DNA of 50,612 bases. It comes from a virus. Position 1 is the stretch's first letter. Each line of letters starts with the position of its first letter. The DNA lies in the IMG/VR virus record IMGVR_UViG_3300023223_001138, positions 1 to 50,612 of that record. One strand, given 5' to 3'. Positions 1 to 6,384 of the stretch are shown one piece after another. The notes below the pieces were generated by a model, which saw nothing but the letters and a program-made list of their open reading frames with translations, did not search any database and was not told the origin of the DNA. The position numbers and the translations under genes are program-made.

Positions 1-468
1 CGTCCCCAGATCCATGACCTCAAAGTTGTTCTGCATCGACACAGTAAGGTGTCTCTCGGCCGCGTCACACGATTCTTCCGAGATAGCCCGCTGTAGCTCT
101 CGGACGCACTCGGTAGCGCCCTGTAGGAGCCGCTGAGAGCGTCCGTACAATCTCGCGCGCGCGAACACGAAATCGCGGTTGAGCTTCCCGCCCTCCCATG
201 ACGCCTGCATCGAGCTAAAGACCTCGGCATAGTGATCAGCATCGTCCTCATGCTTGTCTTTCAGGTCATCAATAATGTCGGCGAAGTGCGATCCAGGCGG
301 CGTTTTAAACCGGTCAAGAAATGACTTGAGCTCTCTGAAAATGCGACGGTGAAGCGTCGTAAAGACTTCAGGCGGTAATAGATCAATAGCGACAATGCTA
401 CCGCCTGGCGACTCATCAAACGCTATGATGGTGAGAAGTGACTCCTGCTCGAATTGTCCAAAACTCAT
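1..468 (-). CDS. DnaB-like replicative helicase, N-terminal part (gene cut by window edge)
   Basis: The 156 visible codons begin MSFGQFEQESLL and run off the left edge with no stop. Residues about 5-50 have the pattern of the DnaB N-terminal helical domain: an early E-x-x-L-L, then DLLPPEVF followed by LHRRIFREL. The visible part ends in VMDLGT, which resembles the linker before the RecA-like ATPase domain. That motor domain with its Walker motifs lies outside the window, so the call rests on the N-domain alone. DnaB-type helicases unwind the replication fork as a hexameric ring. No good Shine-Dalgarno precedes the ATG at 468. A TCGTATGTT promoter-like element lies about 70 bp upstream, inside the end of the preceding gene. 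A helicase-primase or another DnaB-fold protein remains possible. Confidence 0.6.
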   Translation of the reverse strand, partial: MSFGQFEQESLLTIIAFDESPGGSIVAIDLLPPEVFTTLHRRIFRELKSFLDRFKTPPGSHFADIIDDLKDKHEDDADHYAEVFSSMQASWEGGKLNRDFVFARARLYGRSQRLLQGATECVRELQRAISEESCDAAERHLTVSMQNNFEVMDLGT

Positions 469-520
469 TTGAGAAGTAGGTGCAAAAGCCCGTTTTTAAT
501 GTAGCCCGGGAACTGTGAGG

Positions 521-925
521 CTATCGCCGCCTGTTGCAACATACGACTCGCAACGATATCTCCAAATCTCGTTTTTCGATCCAGACCATCAGCGCTCTCA
601 GGATTACGATGCGGGCGTTTTGATCCTGATACTTTCTCAATACGGGTCCTTTATGTTTTTGGAATTCGCTGACCAATCTCTCGCAAGACGGTAGAGCTGT
701 CTTAAAAATGTTGTGCAACCCAGTACGCGAGAACACCGCGAGAGGCGGTAAAGTCTGATGGTGATCCTCTTTCATCACATTACGAACAGCGAAATACCAT
801 TCATGATAGAGGGATTGTTGATTCGTGTTCCCAGTTCGCGCCGATTCCCTCAAGAGAACCTCGGCCGCGACTTCGGCCGCGAGTTTGCGCAGCTCTGGCA
901 ATTTCATCGTCTCGAGACCAGTCAT
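521..925 (-). CDS. Hypothetical protein, 134 aa
   Basis: I do not recognise this protein. Its start is well supported: GAGAGGAG lies 5 nt before the ATG at 925. It sits between thyX (14 bp upstream) and the helicase gene, so it probably belongs to the replication operon. The N-terminus (TMKLPELRKLAAEVAAEVLLRE) looks helical. The middle is mixed and the C-terminus is basic, ending CCNRRR. No membrane segment or signal peptide is visible. The last codons overlap a promoter-like element serving the helicase gene. Confidence 0.65.
   Translation of the reverse strand: MTGLETMKLPELRKLAAEVAAEVLLRESARTGNTNQQSLYHEWYFAVRNVMKEDHHQTLPPLAVFSRTGLHNIFKTALPSCERLVSEFQKHKGPVLRKYQDQNARIVILRALMVWIEKRDLEISLRVVCCNRRR
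532..543 (-). promoter_or_regulatory. TATGTT -10-like element upstream of the helicase gene
   Basis: On the minus strand AGTCGTATGTTGCAAC reads toward the helicase gene. The hexamer TATGTT is at 543-538, followed by GCAAC and then A at 532. It matches the element found directly before many start codons in this window. If transcription starts at the A, the leader would be 64 nt. It lies within the last codons of the upstream gene. Confidence 0.45.
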
Positions 926-939
926 TTATTCTCCTCTCG

Positions 940-1638
940 CTACTCCGCTGTGGATTTACTTTCCCGAAATAGTGACCACGTGCGCGGGAAGTGCTCTTCG
1001 ATCATCAGATCGAGCGCCTCGGCATAAACCCGGATCTCATACTGCGCATGCGAATCGAGTCGCAACGATTGAAAACCTAGCCAATTTCGAAGATTCGCAC
1101 TCGCTCGCATCTTCGAATACCTCCCCACGGGCATTGTGACCCGCGCGACTTCCTTCGGCACGCCCAGCTCGAGCCCGCGCTGATACACCGCTTCCGCTTG
1201 ACAATAAGACGCCCGCACATCATCACGCCACTTCTTCACCTCACTCGAACTTGGGCATCGGTCCGTCGATCCCCGGGCTTGTCTGTTACTCGACACCGCC
1301 GGACGACACCGCGAAATATCAGGAACATAATGCTCATCAGGAATCGGCACATAGCGCGCTGACATTTCGTTGTAGCTTTGCGTTCGATGCCGATGCCATT
1401 GCCGGAATACCAGGATCGGCGCTTTCACCTCGACCGTTAATCCACACATCTCAAACGGTGTGAAATGTTTATTTTTCCATAAGTAGCGAAGCAATCCCAG
1501 ATCGCCGTTCGGATGACCCTGATAAGGCTCCCATGAAACGAAACCACCGGCAGTGCTCATACGAGCTGATTCGATGATCATCTCGTCCGAACCCCATACA
1601 GTAACGCAACTTAAATAACCATGATCTAAAACTTTCAT
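940..1638 (-). CDS. thyX: Flavin-dependent thymidylate synthase ThyX
   Basis: ThyX makes dTMP from dUMP using FAD, NADPH and methylene-tetrahydrofolate. The diagnostic ThyX motif RHRxxSxNExSxRY is complete at residues 83-96 (RHRTQSYNEMSARY). Further family signatures follow: ARVTMPVGRYS and a C-terminal block with SLRLDSHAQYEIRVYA. Length 232 aa is normal for the family. I chose the ATG at 1638 because AGGAG lies just upstream; an in-frame ATG at 1683 would add 15 residues that do not fit the family. It follows a short unknown gene by 14 bp and precedes another by 14 bp. With the dCTP deaminase at 31.3 kb it gives the phage its own route from dCTP toward dTTP. Confidence 0.95.
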   Translation of the reverse strand: MKVLDHGYLSCVTVWGSDEMIIESARMSTAGGFVSWEPYQGHPNGDLGLLRYLWKNKHFTPFEMCGLTVEVKAPILVFRQWHRHRTQSYNEMSARYVPIPDEHYVPDISRCRPAVSSNRQARGSTDRCPSSSEVKKWRDDVRASYCQAEAVYQRGLELGVPKEVARVTMPVGRYSKMRASANLRNWLGFQSLRLDSHAQYEIRVYAEALDLMIEEHFPRTWSLFRESKSTAE

Positions 1639-1652
1639 TGTGGATTCTCCTG

Positions 1653-1880
1653 TTAGTAAGGGTCCGGGAAATTCTTCGCACACCAGTCACACCAGCGAAT
1701 GTGCGCAAAAATCCGCATCTGATACCCTCCATCGCTTGTCGCTTCGATATAACCTAGAGTTATCAAATCCGCGATGACTAAAATTGGATGATTCTTATCG
1801 TTCCCCGCACCAATTTGGCTAACTACCTCGGTTTGTGATTTATCAAGATTCTCAAACAAAAGATCATTCATTAATCTCAT
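1653..1880 (-). CDS. Hypothetical protein, 75 aa
   Basis: A small soluble-looking protein that I cannot assign. The segment DKNHPILVIADLITLGYIEATSDGGYQMRIF resembles a small winged-helix-like helix followed by a beta hairpin, but this is only an impression. Its start overlaps the stop of the upstream gene by one base (TAATG), indicating translational coupling. It ends 14 bp before thyX. The C-terminus holds WCDWCAKNF, a CxxC pair. Confidence 0.6.
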   Translation of the reverse strand: MRLMNDLLFENLDKSQTEVVSQIGAGNDKNHPILVIADLITLGYIEATSDGGYQMRIFAHIRWCDWCAKNFPDPY

Positions 1881-2131
1881 TAGCCCCTCAAACTTTCCAT
1901 ACGCTTATCAAACAACGCATCAAACTCTAGATCCCACCCCTCGCGCTCGTAAAGATCAATAGTTCTCAACACGATTTCGTCACACTCAATCTTTCGCCAA
2001 CGCTCGTACTTAGCAACGCGTAATCTACACGCTTCTGAATACTCCGATTCACGGACGCTCTTAGCGTAATCGTACCAAGCTTTCATCGAGCAGAATAATA
2101 TAAAGACCGAAATCCCATATAGAGTGTTCAC
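1880..2131 (-). CDS. Hypothetical small membrane-anchored protein, GTG start, 83 aa
   Basis: The start is GTG at 2131, overlapping the upstream stop as GTGA, so it is probably read by re-initiation. Residues about 4-16 (LYGISVFILFCSM) form a short hydrophobic stretch that could anchor the protein. The rest is charged and helical (RVAKYERWRKIECDEIVLRTIDLYEREGW and onward). No family is recognised. Confidence 0.55.
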   Translation of the reverse strand: MNTLYGISVFILFCSMKAWYDYAKSVRESEYSEACRLRVAKYERWRKIECDEIVLRTIDLYEREGWDLEFDALFDKRMESLRG

Positions 2132-2382
2132 GATTTCACCCCCGTCTCATCAATCTCTACCGGCTCCCCGCGATGGTCGGTCGACTCCGCAGCATCGAGT
2201 AGCATATGGGCGAGCTCTCGTGCGGCTGCTACGAGCATCACACGGCAATCGGGATCGTGTTCGAATTGTATGGAGACGAACCGCCCGCCCGCCTGGGTGT
2301 AAGCGCTAACAGATACCGTCTCTCCGGGGATCATCCCCGGACGGCAAGAATGGACGTAAGTGAACACCGTAACAGGGATCAT
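2128..2382 (-). CDS. Hypothetical protein, 84 aa
   Basis: I start this gene at MIPVTVFTYVHS (ATG at 2382). That codon overlaps the upstream TGA as ATGA and follows GAGGTGA. A longer in-frame reading to 2445 would overlap the neighbour far more. The protein looks like alternating beta strands followed by one helix (CRVMLVAAARELAHMLLDAAE). No known domain is recognised. It is coupled to genes on both sides. Confidence 0.6.
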   Translation of the reverse strand: MIPVTVFTYVHSCRPGMIPGETVSVSAYTQAGGRFVSIQFEHDPDCRVMLVAAARELAHMLLDAAESTDHRGEPVEIDETGVKS

Positions 2383-2831
2383 GATTTCACCTCGGTCTCT
2401 ACCGGCGGGGAAGGGCGTGCGGGTGGGGTAGGAGATGGCCACCACTGATCCGTATCAGGATATATGGGATTTCTATCGGCACTTCGGTACCACCCGGGGA
2501 TGTGGGGCTGTGGTACCCAACACACAAACTCTGGCTCGCCTTCGAAGATGATGACGATGTTCGCGTCCTTCGGCGCCTCACTCATGGGGCGGGGCTCCTT
2601 GGCGGCCTTGAGCCTGAGTCCAATATTTTCCTCAATCGTGAGATTCATGAGCTTGATTGCCCTGTCTTTTTCTGCCCGGATATCAGACGCTTTTTTAGTC
2701 AGTCGGCCAGCGTGAGCTTTGGCGTTTGCTGCCTTGGTCTCGAACTCGGCCACTTTGGATTCGCACCAGTCCGCACGCGACTTCTCACAAGCAAAACACT
2801 GTCTCAACGGATACAGGCCATGCTCACACAT
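2379..2831 (-). CDS. DUF551-like protein with N-terminal Cys/His cluster
   Basis: Three parts are visible. The N-terminus has a putative metal site, CEHG with CFAC and a later Cys. A charged helical stretch follows. The C-terminal module starts RPMSEAPKDANIVIIFEG and ends in a Trp-rich segment (WVPQPHIPGWYR, DQWWPSP). That layout is typical of small phage proteins with a DUF551-like domain, whose function is unknown. The start is uncertain: ATG 2831 overlaps the upstream stop by 8 bp, while ATG 2861 would add RCTCEADAE and two further Cys. The same SEAP module recurs in the gene at 42354-42788. Confidence 0.6.
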   Translation of the reverse strand: MCEHGLYPLRQCFACEKSRADWCESKVAEFETKAANAKAHAGRLTKKASDIRAEKDRAIKLMNLTIEENIGLRLKAAKEPRPMSEAPKDANIVIIFEGEPEFVCWVPQPHIPGWYRSADRNPIYPDTDQWWPSPTPPARPSPPVETEVKS

Positions 2832-3486
2832 TTCCGCATCGGCCTCGCACGTACATCTCATGGGCGTGAGCCAGCTTCCCCTTGAGCTCGGACACGCTTT
2901 CATCTTGCTTCACCATACGGGCTTTATCTTCAACTGAGATTTCAAGACACCTCTCTTCGAGCTCGGCCACTTGCCTTTTCAGTCGACAATTCATCAGCCC
3001 CATACGACGACCACGCTTCACCTCATCTCCCATCAGCCTGTCGAATTCTCGGGTTCTGTTATTGAGAAGCCTTCTTAACAGTCCATTACGATACTTGTTT
3101 AGCTTACCCTCGAGCTCGGCCACGCGTCGATCAGCCGTGTCTGCTCGATCAGTTTCTGCACAACGCAACTCCACATCCTCGACATGCGCCGCGTTGACGT
3201 CATCTGCTTGCGCCTCGAGCTCGGCCTCGCGTTCCTGTTCCTTAATCAGCAACAACTCAGTAGCGTTACCGTCATCTGTAGCTATTTTGGCGTTTTCCTC
3301 CCAATACTTAGACTGAGCCTCGGCTCTCTGGGCCCTTTCACGCCAATGAATCACGAGAATAACCTCTCTGACCGTTTTGAGCAGAGACAAACTGTCTTCA
3401 GCTTTCTTAGCTCGCTCTTCTTGGATCCTCAGAAGCTCCATAAACTTCCGAGTTGTTTCAGCAACTGCTGCCGTAGTTTCATGCAT
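2824..3486 (-). CDS. Coiled-coil protein, 220 aa
   Basis: Almost the whole chain is charged heptad-like helix: RIQEERAKKAEDSLSLLK, then RERAQRAEAQ and KEQEREAELEAQ. A short unit V-A-E-L-E or V-S-E-L-K appears several times, encoded by near-identical GGCCGAGCTCGAG-type DNA, suggesting growth by small duplications. The start at 3486 is supported by GGAG 8 nt upstream. No catalytic motif is visible. It probably forms a rod or oligomer. It overlaps the next gene by 8 bp if ATG 2831 is used there. Confidence 0.6.
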   Translation of the reverse strand: MHETTAAVAETTRKFMELLRIQEERAKKAEDSLSLLKTVREVILVIHWRERAQRAEAQSKYWEENAKIATDDGNATELLLIKEQEREAELEAQADDVNAAHVEDVELRCAETDRADTADRRVAELEGKLNKYRNGLLRRLLNNRTREFDRLMGDEVKRGRRMGLMNCRLKRQVAELEERCLEISVEDKARMVKQDESVSELKGKLAHAHEMYVRGRCGNV

Positions 3487-3498
3487 CGTTTTTCTCCG

Positions 3499-3777
3499 TT
3501 AAAGTTTCGATAGCGCTTCCCATTTCTTAGATCTTTCTGAGTGATACGCCCTAGCTGCATCTATGCGCAATCCAACACTATGAGCATCGGCCCACTGAAC
3601 TACGCTTTGGAAATCATACAGGATGATGGGGTTTTCATTACCCACTACCATACGATACGGGAGCTCCTCCTCTTGTCGCCAACGTCGAAGCGTGCTGGCA
3701 CTTACGTTGAACAGAACCTGCATCGTGCCCACTGGGATCAAGTTATTCAGCACTTCAAATTTCATGATCTGTCTCAT
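3499..3777 (-). CDS. Putative helix-turn-helix DNA-binding protein
   Basis: Residues roughly 15-65 (VGTMQVLFNVSASTLRRWR, then ILYDFQSVVQWADAH) match the layout of MerR or excisionase-like winged helix-turn-helix domains. There is a recognition helix with S-A-S-T-L-R-R-W, a wing, then a short helix. Such proteins bind operators or assist recombination. I start at ATG 3777, where AGGAG precedes by 4 nt; GTG 3819 would extend it and ATG 3765 would shorten it. It overlaps the preceding gene. Lying next to a region with three operator-like repeats, it is a reasonable candidate regulator, but that link is inference. Confidence 0.6.
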   Translation of the reverse strand: MRQIMKFEVLNNLIPVGTMQVLFNVSASTLRRWRQEEELPYRMVVGNENPIILYDFQSVVQWADAHSVGLRIDAARAYHSERSKKWEALSKL

Positions 3778-3991
3778 CAGACTCCTGAGCAGCTCTTTCT
3801 CCAACTGAAGCTTCTTCACTAACAGGGCGCTTGAAGAATGCTACGGAGGGATTACCTACTATAATCTGAACGAGTTCCCAATCCGCAGCGCCTTGCCAGT
3901 TTAATTGATCAACAACACTTTTATCAGTCTTTGAACTCGTGTCTAATGAAACGTCCAGGTATTCCCATTTGCAGCCTAGTCTTTTCGCCAT
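3755..3991 (-). CDS. DUF4177-like small protein, 78 aa
   Basis: The pattern K-W-E-Y-L-D-V, then LNWQGAADWELVQII and a terminal FFKRP is the usual form of DUF4177-like proteins (kWEYk, LN-x-x-G-x-x-GWE, FKRP), whose role is unknown. It is the first gene of the leftward early operon. The ATG at 3991 lies exactly 5 nt after TATGTT, implying a leaderless mRNA. No Shine-Dalgarno is present. It overlaps the next gene by about 23 bp. Confidence 0.7.
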   Translation of the reverse strand: MAKRLGCKWEYLDVSLDTSSKTDKSVVDQLNWQGAADWELVQIIVGNPSVAFFKRPVSEEASVGERAAQESDETDHEI

Positions 3992-4002
3992 ATTTCAACA
4001 TA
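3992..4002 (-). promoter_or_regulatory. Leaderless promoter element for the leftward early operon
   Basis: The minus strand reads GATCGTATGTTGAAAT and then the ATG of the DUF4177-like gene. TATGTT occupies 4002-3997, with 5 nt between it and the start codon. No -35 hexamer at normal spacing is apparent. Confidence 0.5.
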
Positions 4003-4048
4003 CGATCGCAACTGTGTTCAACATGGAGAATCGCGAAAGAGTATGAGT

Positions 4049-4172
4049 GAGCTCGCTCCGCTCGCAAAGCCCGCGCCCTATCGGGCGCAGACTTTCTTTT
4101 TCTTTGTTAAACCTTATTAATGATTAGCCGTGAGCGGAGCGAAGCGGCTAATATTGCGAGCGCAGCGAGCTC
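4049..4172. repeat. Inverted repeat pair, 17-bp arms
   Basis: The left arm GAGCTCGCTCCGCTCGC (4049-4065) is the reverse complement of the right arm GCGAGCGCAGCGAGCTC (4156-4172) with one mismatch. Between them lie a terminator-like hairpin, an AT-rich operator-like motif and the smaller palindrome ATTAGCCG to CGGCTAAT. The arms could form a long cruciform or RNA stem. Confidence 0.55.
4073..4101 (+). terminator. Rho-independent terminator-like hairpin
   Basis: GCGCCC (4073-4078), loop TATC, GGGCGC (4083-4088), followed by AGACTTTCTTTTTC. The stem is short but GC-only and the T-rich tail favours rightward termination. Confidence 0.45.
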
Positions 4173-4325
4173 CTCATTGGGACATAACTGCGGGAAACGC
4201 GCAGCGAGAATCTCAATTTGACCACAGGTGTAGCCTTACTATCCTCATTAATAAGGGTTCCCGTTGCACCATTTATCCAACACGCGTGCTTCCCGGGAAC
4301 TTAGAGCTTTTCATTAATAATGAAA
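4113..4325. repeat. Three copies of the TTATTAATGAA operator-like motif
   Basis: Copies are CTTATTAATGA at 4113-4123, TCATTAATAAG at 4245-4255 (inverted) and TTCATTAATAATGAAA at 4310-4325 (self-palindromic). The ATTAAT core with flanking TTA/TAA is shared with copies near 44.15, 44.8 and 49.8 kb. Confidence 0.5.
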
Positions 4326-4423
4326 CGAGCGGAGTAGGCTAATTTCCGCTTCCCGCCAGAGAGAGCGAATCGATCTCTGACGTACGTGCCTTTCCAACCT
4401 TGTTACCTCAGGAGGTCCTATTG

Positions 4424-4462
4424 ATGCCCTCGGTTCTTCCGGCCCGCGAGCACCCAAAATAG
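4424..4462 (+). CDS. Possible 12-aa leader peptide
   Basis: ATG CCC TCG through to TAG encodes 12 residues (MPSVLPAREHPK). The sequence AGGAGGT lies 8 nt before the ATG, the best ribosome site in this region. It is followed about 90 bp later by a strong terminator. It may be a leader peptide or chance; nothing else supports it. Confidence 0.2.
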   Translation: MPSVLPAREHPK

Positions 4463-4550
4463 GGCTTGTGTCGCGGTGGTCTTTGTTTTATGTTCACAGA
4501 CAGTGGGCTGGATGTTCACCGTCTGATCTTTTGCGAGGTCGATTTTAGAG

Positions 4551-4581
4551 CCCGGTAGCGAGAACTACCGGGTTTCTTTTT
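4551..4581 (+). terminator. Strong rho-independent terminator
   Basis: CCCGGTAG (4551-4558), loop CGAGAA, CTACCGGG (4565-4572), then TTTCTTTTT. The 8-bp perfect stem and T tract indicate a rightward transcript ending here, although no clear protein gene precedes it. A small RNA between about 4.1 and 4.58 kb is possible. Confidence 0.75.
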
Positions 4582-4870
4582 GTCTTGAATACTAGGTCAT
4601 GTGTTGAAAACTAAATAGCGCCGCCACTCCAACGGAACCGCATTCACCGGTTTATGTGCGCTCTCGGTAGATGGAATGGCTAAAGACTTTCATCGTCTCT
4701 GGGAAGTCGTCTGAATCGAAACTCGTTTGTCCATACCAAAGCTGGCTTACGCGTGACGAGTCGCGCCTCTCACCCTACGCTGTCTTGCGCAAAAGGTCAA
4801 AGGCGCGTAAGCTGATCACTCCGCTGACCCAGGCCCACCCAAGCCGGGCGGATCCATGTAGTCAATGCTC

Positions 4871-4910
4871 CCCCGCGATCGGTTCCTTTTTCCCGATCGC
4901 GGGGTTTTTT
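4871..4910 (+). terminator. Strong rho-independent terminator just upstream of the endolysin
   Basis: CCCCGCGATCGG (4871-4882) pairs with CCGATCGCGGGG (4893-4904) around a 10-nt loop, followed by six T. The 12-bp perfect stem insulates the endolysin promoter, which begins 10 bp later, from rightward transcription. Confidence 0.85.
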
Positions 4911-4920
4911 ACGCGTGGTG

Positions 4921-4931
4921 TATGATGAGGC
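4921..4931 (+). promoter_or_regulatory. Leaderless promoter element for the endolysin
   Basis: GTGTATGATGAGGC immediately precedes the ATG at 4932: TATGAT at 4921-4926, then GAGGC. The spacing to the start codon is 5 nt, the same as in eight other genes here. GAGG could alternatively be a ribosome site, but only 1 nt would separate it from the ATG. Confidence 0.55.
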
Positions 4932-5402
4932 ATGGACACCATTCCCTCAATTTTTGAAGTTGCTCTCGCCCAGTACGGCGAGAAAGAGAAACCCGGATCG
5001 GGCACGAACCCCGACATCGACCGTTATCACAAGTACACTGGCCATCCTGAGTGGAATGAGGATGTCTCATGGTGCTCTAGCGCGATGAACTATTGCGCTT
5101 TCATGGCGCGGTTAGAGAGATCCAATAACGCAACTGCGAAGTCATGGATGAAGATCGGCAACACTGTTCATGACATGCAGGATGCTCGTATTAACAACTT
5201 GATCGTCTTGCACAATGGCGACCCTAATAAATGGCAAGGGCACGTGGGCTTGTACGTCAATCACACATCCACTCGTGTTTGGCTGTTAGGTGGGAATCAG
5301 AGCAATATGTTTTGCATCAAAGCTTATTCACGCAAACTCGTACGAGAAAACGGGATCCGGCAACTCTCATATCACTGGAAGGACACAGGGCCTAGAGAAT
5401 GA
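4932..5402 (+). CDS. Endolysin, CHAP/NlpC-like cysteine peptidase of the TIGR02594 type
   Basis: The protein probably cleaves peptidoglycan at the end of infection. The N-terminus (IFEVALAQYGEKEKPGSGTNPDI) matches the family pattern A-x-x-x-G-x-x-E-x-x-G-x-x-x-N-P. The catalytic Cys is C48 in VSWCSSAMNYC. The His is H104 in WQGHVGLYVN, followed by WLLGGNQSN, the usual LGGNQ segment. Length 156 aa is typical. No signal peptide is visible, so release would need a holin, and none is evident next to it. It is the first gene of a short rightward operon and shares ATGA with the next gene. Confidence 0.85.
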   Translation: MDTIPSIFEVALAQYGEKEKPGSGTNPDIDRYHKYTGHPEWNEDVSWCSSAMNYCAFMARLERSNNATAKSWMKIGNTVHDMQDARINNLIVLHNGDPNKWQGHVGLYVNHTSTRVWLLGGNQSNMFCIKAYSRKLVRENGIRQLSYHWKDTGPRE

Positions 5403-5668
5403 GCTCTTCAAAAGAAACGACTAAGCATTATTGGGGCGCCTACTTGCATCACGATATACTTACAGCGGGAATGTTTGTTTTTCAAAGGCAATACTACGAC
5501 GCTGGCGGAATGCAGTGTATGGCCTGCAAGCATACGGTTTTATTTTGGGAAGAAAAATTTAGAGAGGACGCGGGCAAAATTGAGAAACGAGACACAGGCA
5601 AAACGGCTAACGACCTTCCTAAATTAGGTTGCTCGGGTTCACCCCTAATTTTGGCAGTGTCATGTTAA
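5399..5668 (+). CDS. Hypothetical protein with CxxC, 89 aa
   Basis: It starts at an ATGA overlap with the endolysin stop. The central part (ILTAGMFVFQRQYYDAGGMQCMACKHTVLFWEEKF) contains MQCMACKH, a possible half of a metal site. The C-terminus runs into the next gene by 7 bp. No transmembrane segment is clear enough to call a holin. The function is not recognised; co-transcription with the endolysin suggests a lysis-phase role. Confidence 0.55.
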   Translation: MSSSKETTKHYWGAYLHHDILTAGMFVFQRQYYDAGGMQCMACKHTVLFWEEKFREDAGKIEKRDTGKTANDLPKLGCSGSPLILAVSC

Positions 5669-5976
5669 GAGAGCGATTTGATCCCGAGTGCGAGTTTTGT
5701 GGTGCCGAATTGAAAGGTATCAGAAGCAATATGTCGTTTTGCTCATGCCCGCGCGCTAAAGCCAAAGGAGACCCACCAGAGCCTGTCAAAAAGTATCAGG
5801 GCGTCTATTCATTACCAGAGTACAGAGCCGCACTCACTGAAGCGTACCCGCACGTGAGACGGCAACTAGAAACGGGTTTGCACGCGCAAGACAGAAGAGA
5901 CGCAGCAGCGTGGCTCAATAAATGGGCGCCTTTCGTTCAAGCCTTGAAAATTAAAAAGGATGGTGTAGAGTCTTAA
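5662..5976 (+). CDS. Hypothetical protein with a CxxC zinc-finger-like N-terminus, 104 aa
   Basis: I start at ATG 5662, inside the last codons of the preceding gene; an in-frame TTG at 5629 is less likely. CEFCG near residue 10 and FCSCP near residue 30 form a CxxC plus CxC set that may bind zinc. The rest is helical (LPEYRAALTEAYPHVRRQLETGL, then DAAAWLNKWAPFVQALK). It is the last gene of the lysis operon before the tRNA-like region. No family is recognised. Confidence 0.6.
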   Translation: MLRERFDPECEFCGAELKGIRSNMSFCSCPRAKAKGDPPEPVKKYQGVYSLPEYRAALTEAYPHVRRQLETGLHAQDRRDAAAWLNKWAPFVQALKIKKDGVES

Positions 5977-5983
5977 AACTTAT

Positions 5984-6113
5984 GGGCGTAGTGACTCTGA
6001 TCCGGTGGACCATGGAGAAACCAGTGAAGTTGGCAACATCAACCTCTTGCAAGAACTCACGGCCGGACTCGATAGCCGTGTTTATGAGCCGGGTTCAAAT
6101 CCCGGTGCGCCCT
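5984..6113 (+). ncRNA. tRNA-like RNA candidate, 130 nt, with matched acceptor ends and a canonical T arm
   Basis: The 3' part is a perfect T arm: stem CCGGG at 6089-6093, loop TTCAAAT, stem CCCGG at 6101-6105. It is followed by TGCGCCC at 6106-6112. That acceptor strand pairs with GGGCGTA at 5984-5990 over 7 positions, one G-T. The span is about 130 nt, far longer than a normal tRNA. I could not place canonical D and anticodon arms, though CACGGC (6058-6063) pairs with GCCGTG (6075-6080). It may be an interrupted or decayed tRNA, a tRNA-mimic RNA, or a captured tRNA 3' end such as an attachment core. Confidence 0.35.
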
Positions 6114-6129
6114 TCCTTTTAATCTTTTT

Positions 6130-6199
6130 GCGCGGGTCGTCTAAAGTAAGACGCCGGGGTTACTCCCAGAAATGAGCGGTTCGAGACCCTCCCCAAGCA
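6130..6199 (+). tRNA. Degenerate tRNA-like sequence (possible pseudo-tRNA)
   Basis: The order and lengths of a cloverleaf can be laid out. They are a 7-nt acceptor, TC, D stem GTCT with AGAC, and an anticodon arm CCGGG with loop GTTACTC (anticodon would be TAC). A short variable region and T loop TTCGAGA follow. The acceptor, anticodon and T stems each contain two mismatches, so it is probably a relic or does not function. It lies directly after the longer tRNA-like element. The reverse strand here can be translated, but only as the kind of frame tRNA genes often give. Confidence 0.25.
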
Positions 6200-6346
6200 C
6201 CGAAGTCACCTTAGCAGGGAACTTTTGAAATCGTAAATAGTTAGCGGCGTTTAGTGTATGGAACGTGACTAAGGGATAAGGGAAACCTTTCGGGATAGGA
6301 TGAGTTAGCCCGGGGCACGCCTGACGCTCATTGAAAAACACTCTTA

Positions 6347-6383
6347 AGCCTCGCCCGGGTATCTCGACTTTGGCGGGGCTTTC
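6347..6383 (+). terminator. Hairpin, weak terminator
   Basis: AGCCTCGCC (6347-6355) pairs with GGCGGGGCT (6372-6380) over 9 bp including one T-G, followed by TTC. The T run is short, so termination is uncertain. It precedes the promoter of the next gene by only a few bases. Confidence 0.4.
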
Positions 6384-6384
6384 G

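Larger units (their letters stand above)
4003..4931. other. Gene-poor divergent control region
   Basis: About 930 bp separate the leftward early operon from the rightward endolysin operon, without a convincing gene. It holds a 17-bp inverted repeat with one mismatch (4049-4065 and 4156-4172), three copies of the TTATTAATGAA-like motif and GAGCGGAGCGAAGCGG-type repeats near 4131 and 4327. Three rightward hairpin-plus-T-run structures end near 4101, 4581 and 4910. A 12-codon open frame at 4424-4462 has an ideal AGGAGGT, which is unusual for noncoding DNA. Longer open frames on the plus strand run through hairpins and lack ribosome sites. The region could hold small RNAs, a replication origin or a lysis switch. 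Confidence 0.5.

Noticed and set aside
4130-4342. Rightward 70-codon frame in the control region
   Set aside because: It crosses repeats and operator motifs and has no ribosome site.
4671-4925. Rightward 84-codon frame before the endolysin
   Set aside because: It reads straight through the strong terminator hairpin and has no ribosome site.
6089-6113. Phage attachment site (tRNA 3' end as core)
   Set aside because: No integrase is visible in the window, and the 5' acceptor partner suggests a self-contained RNA; kept only as an alternative explanation.
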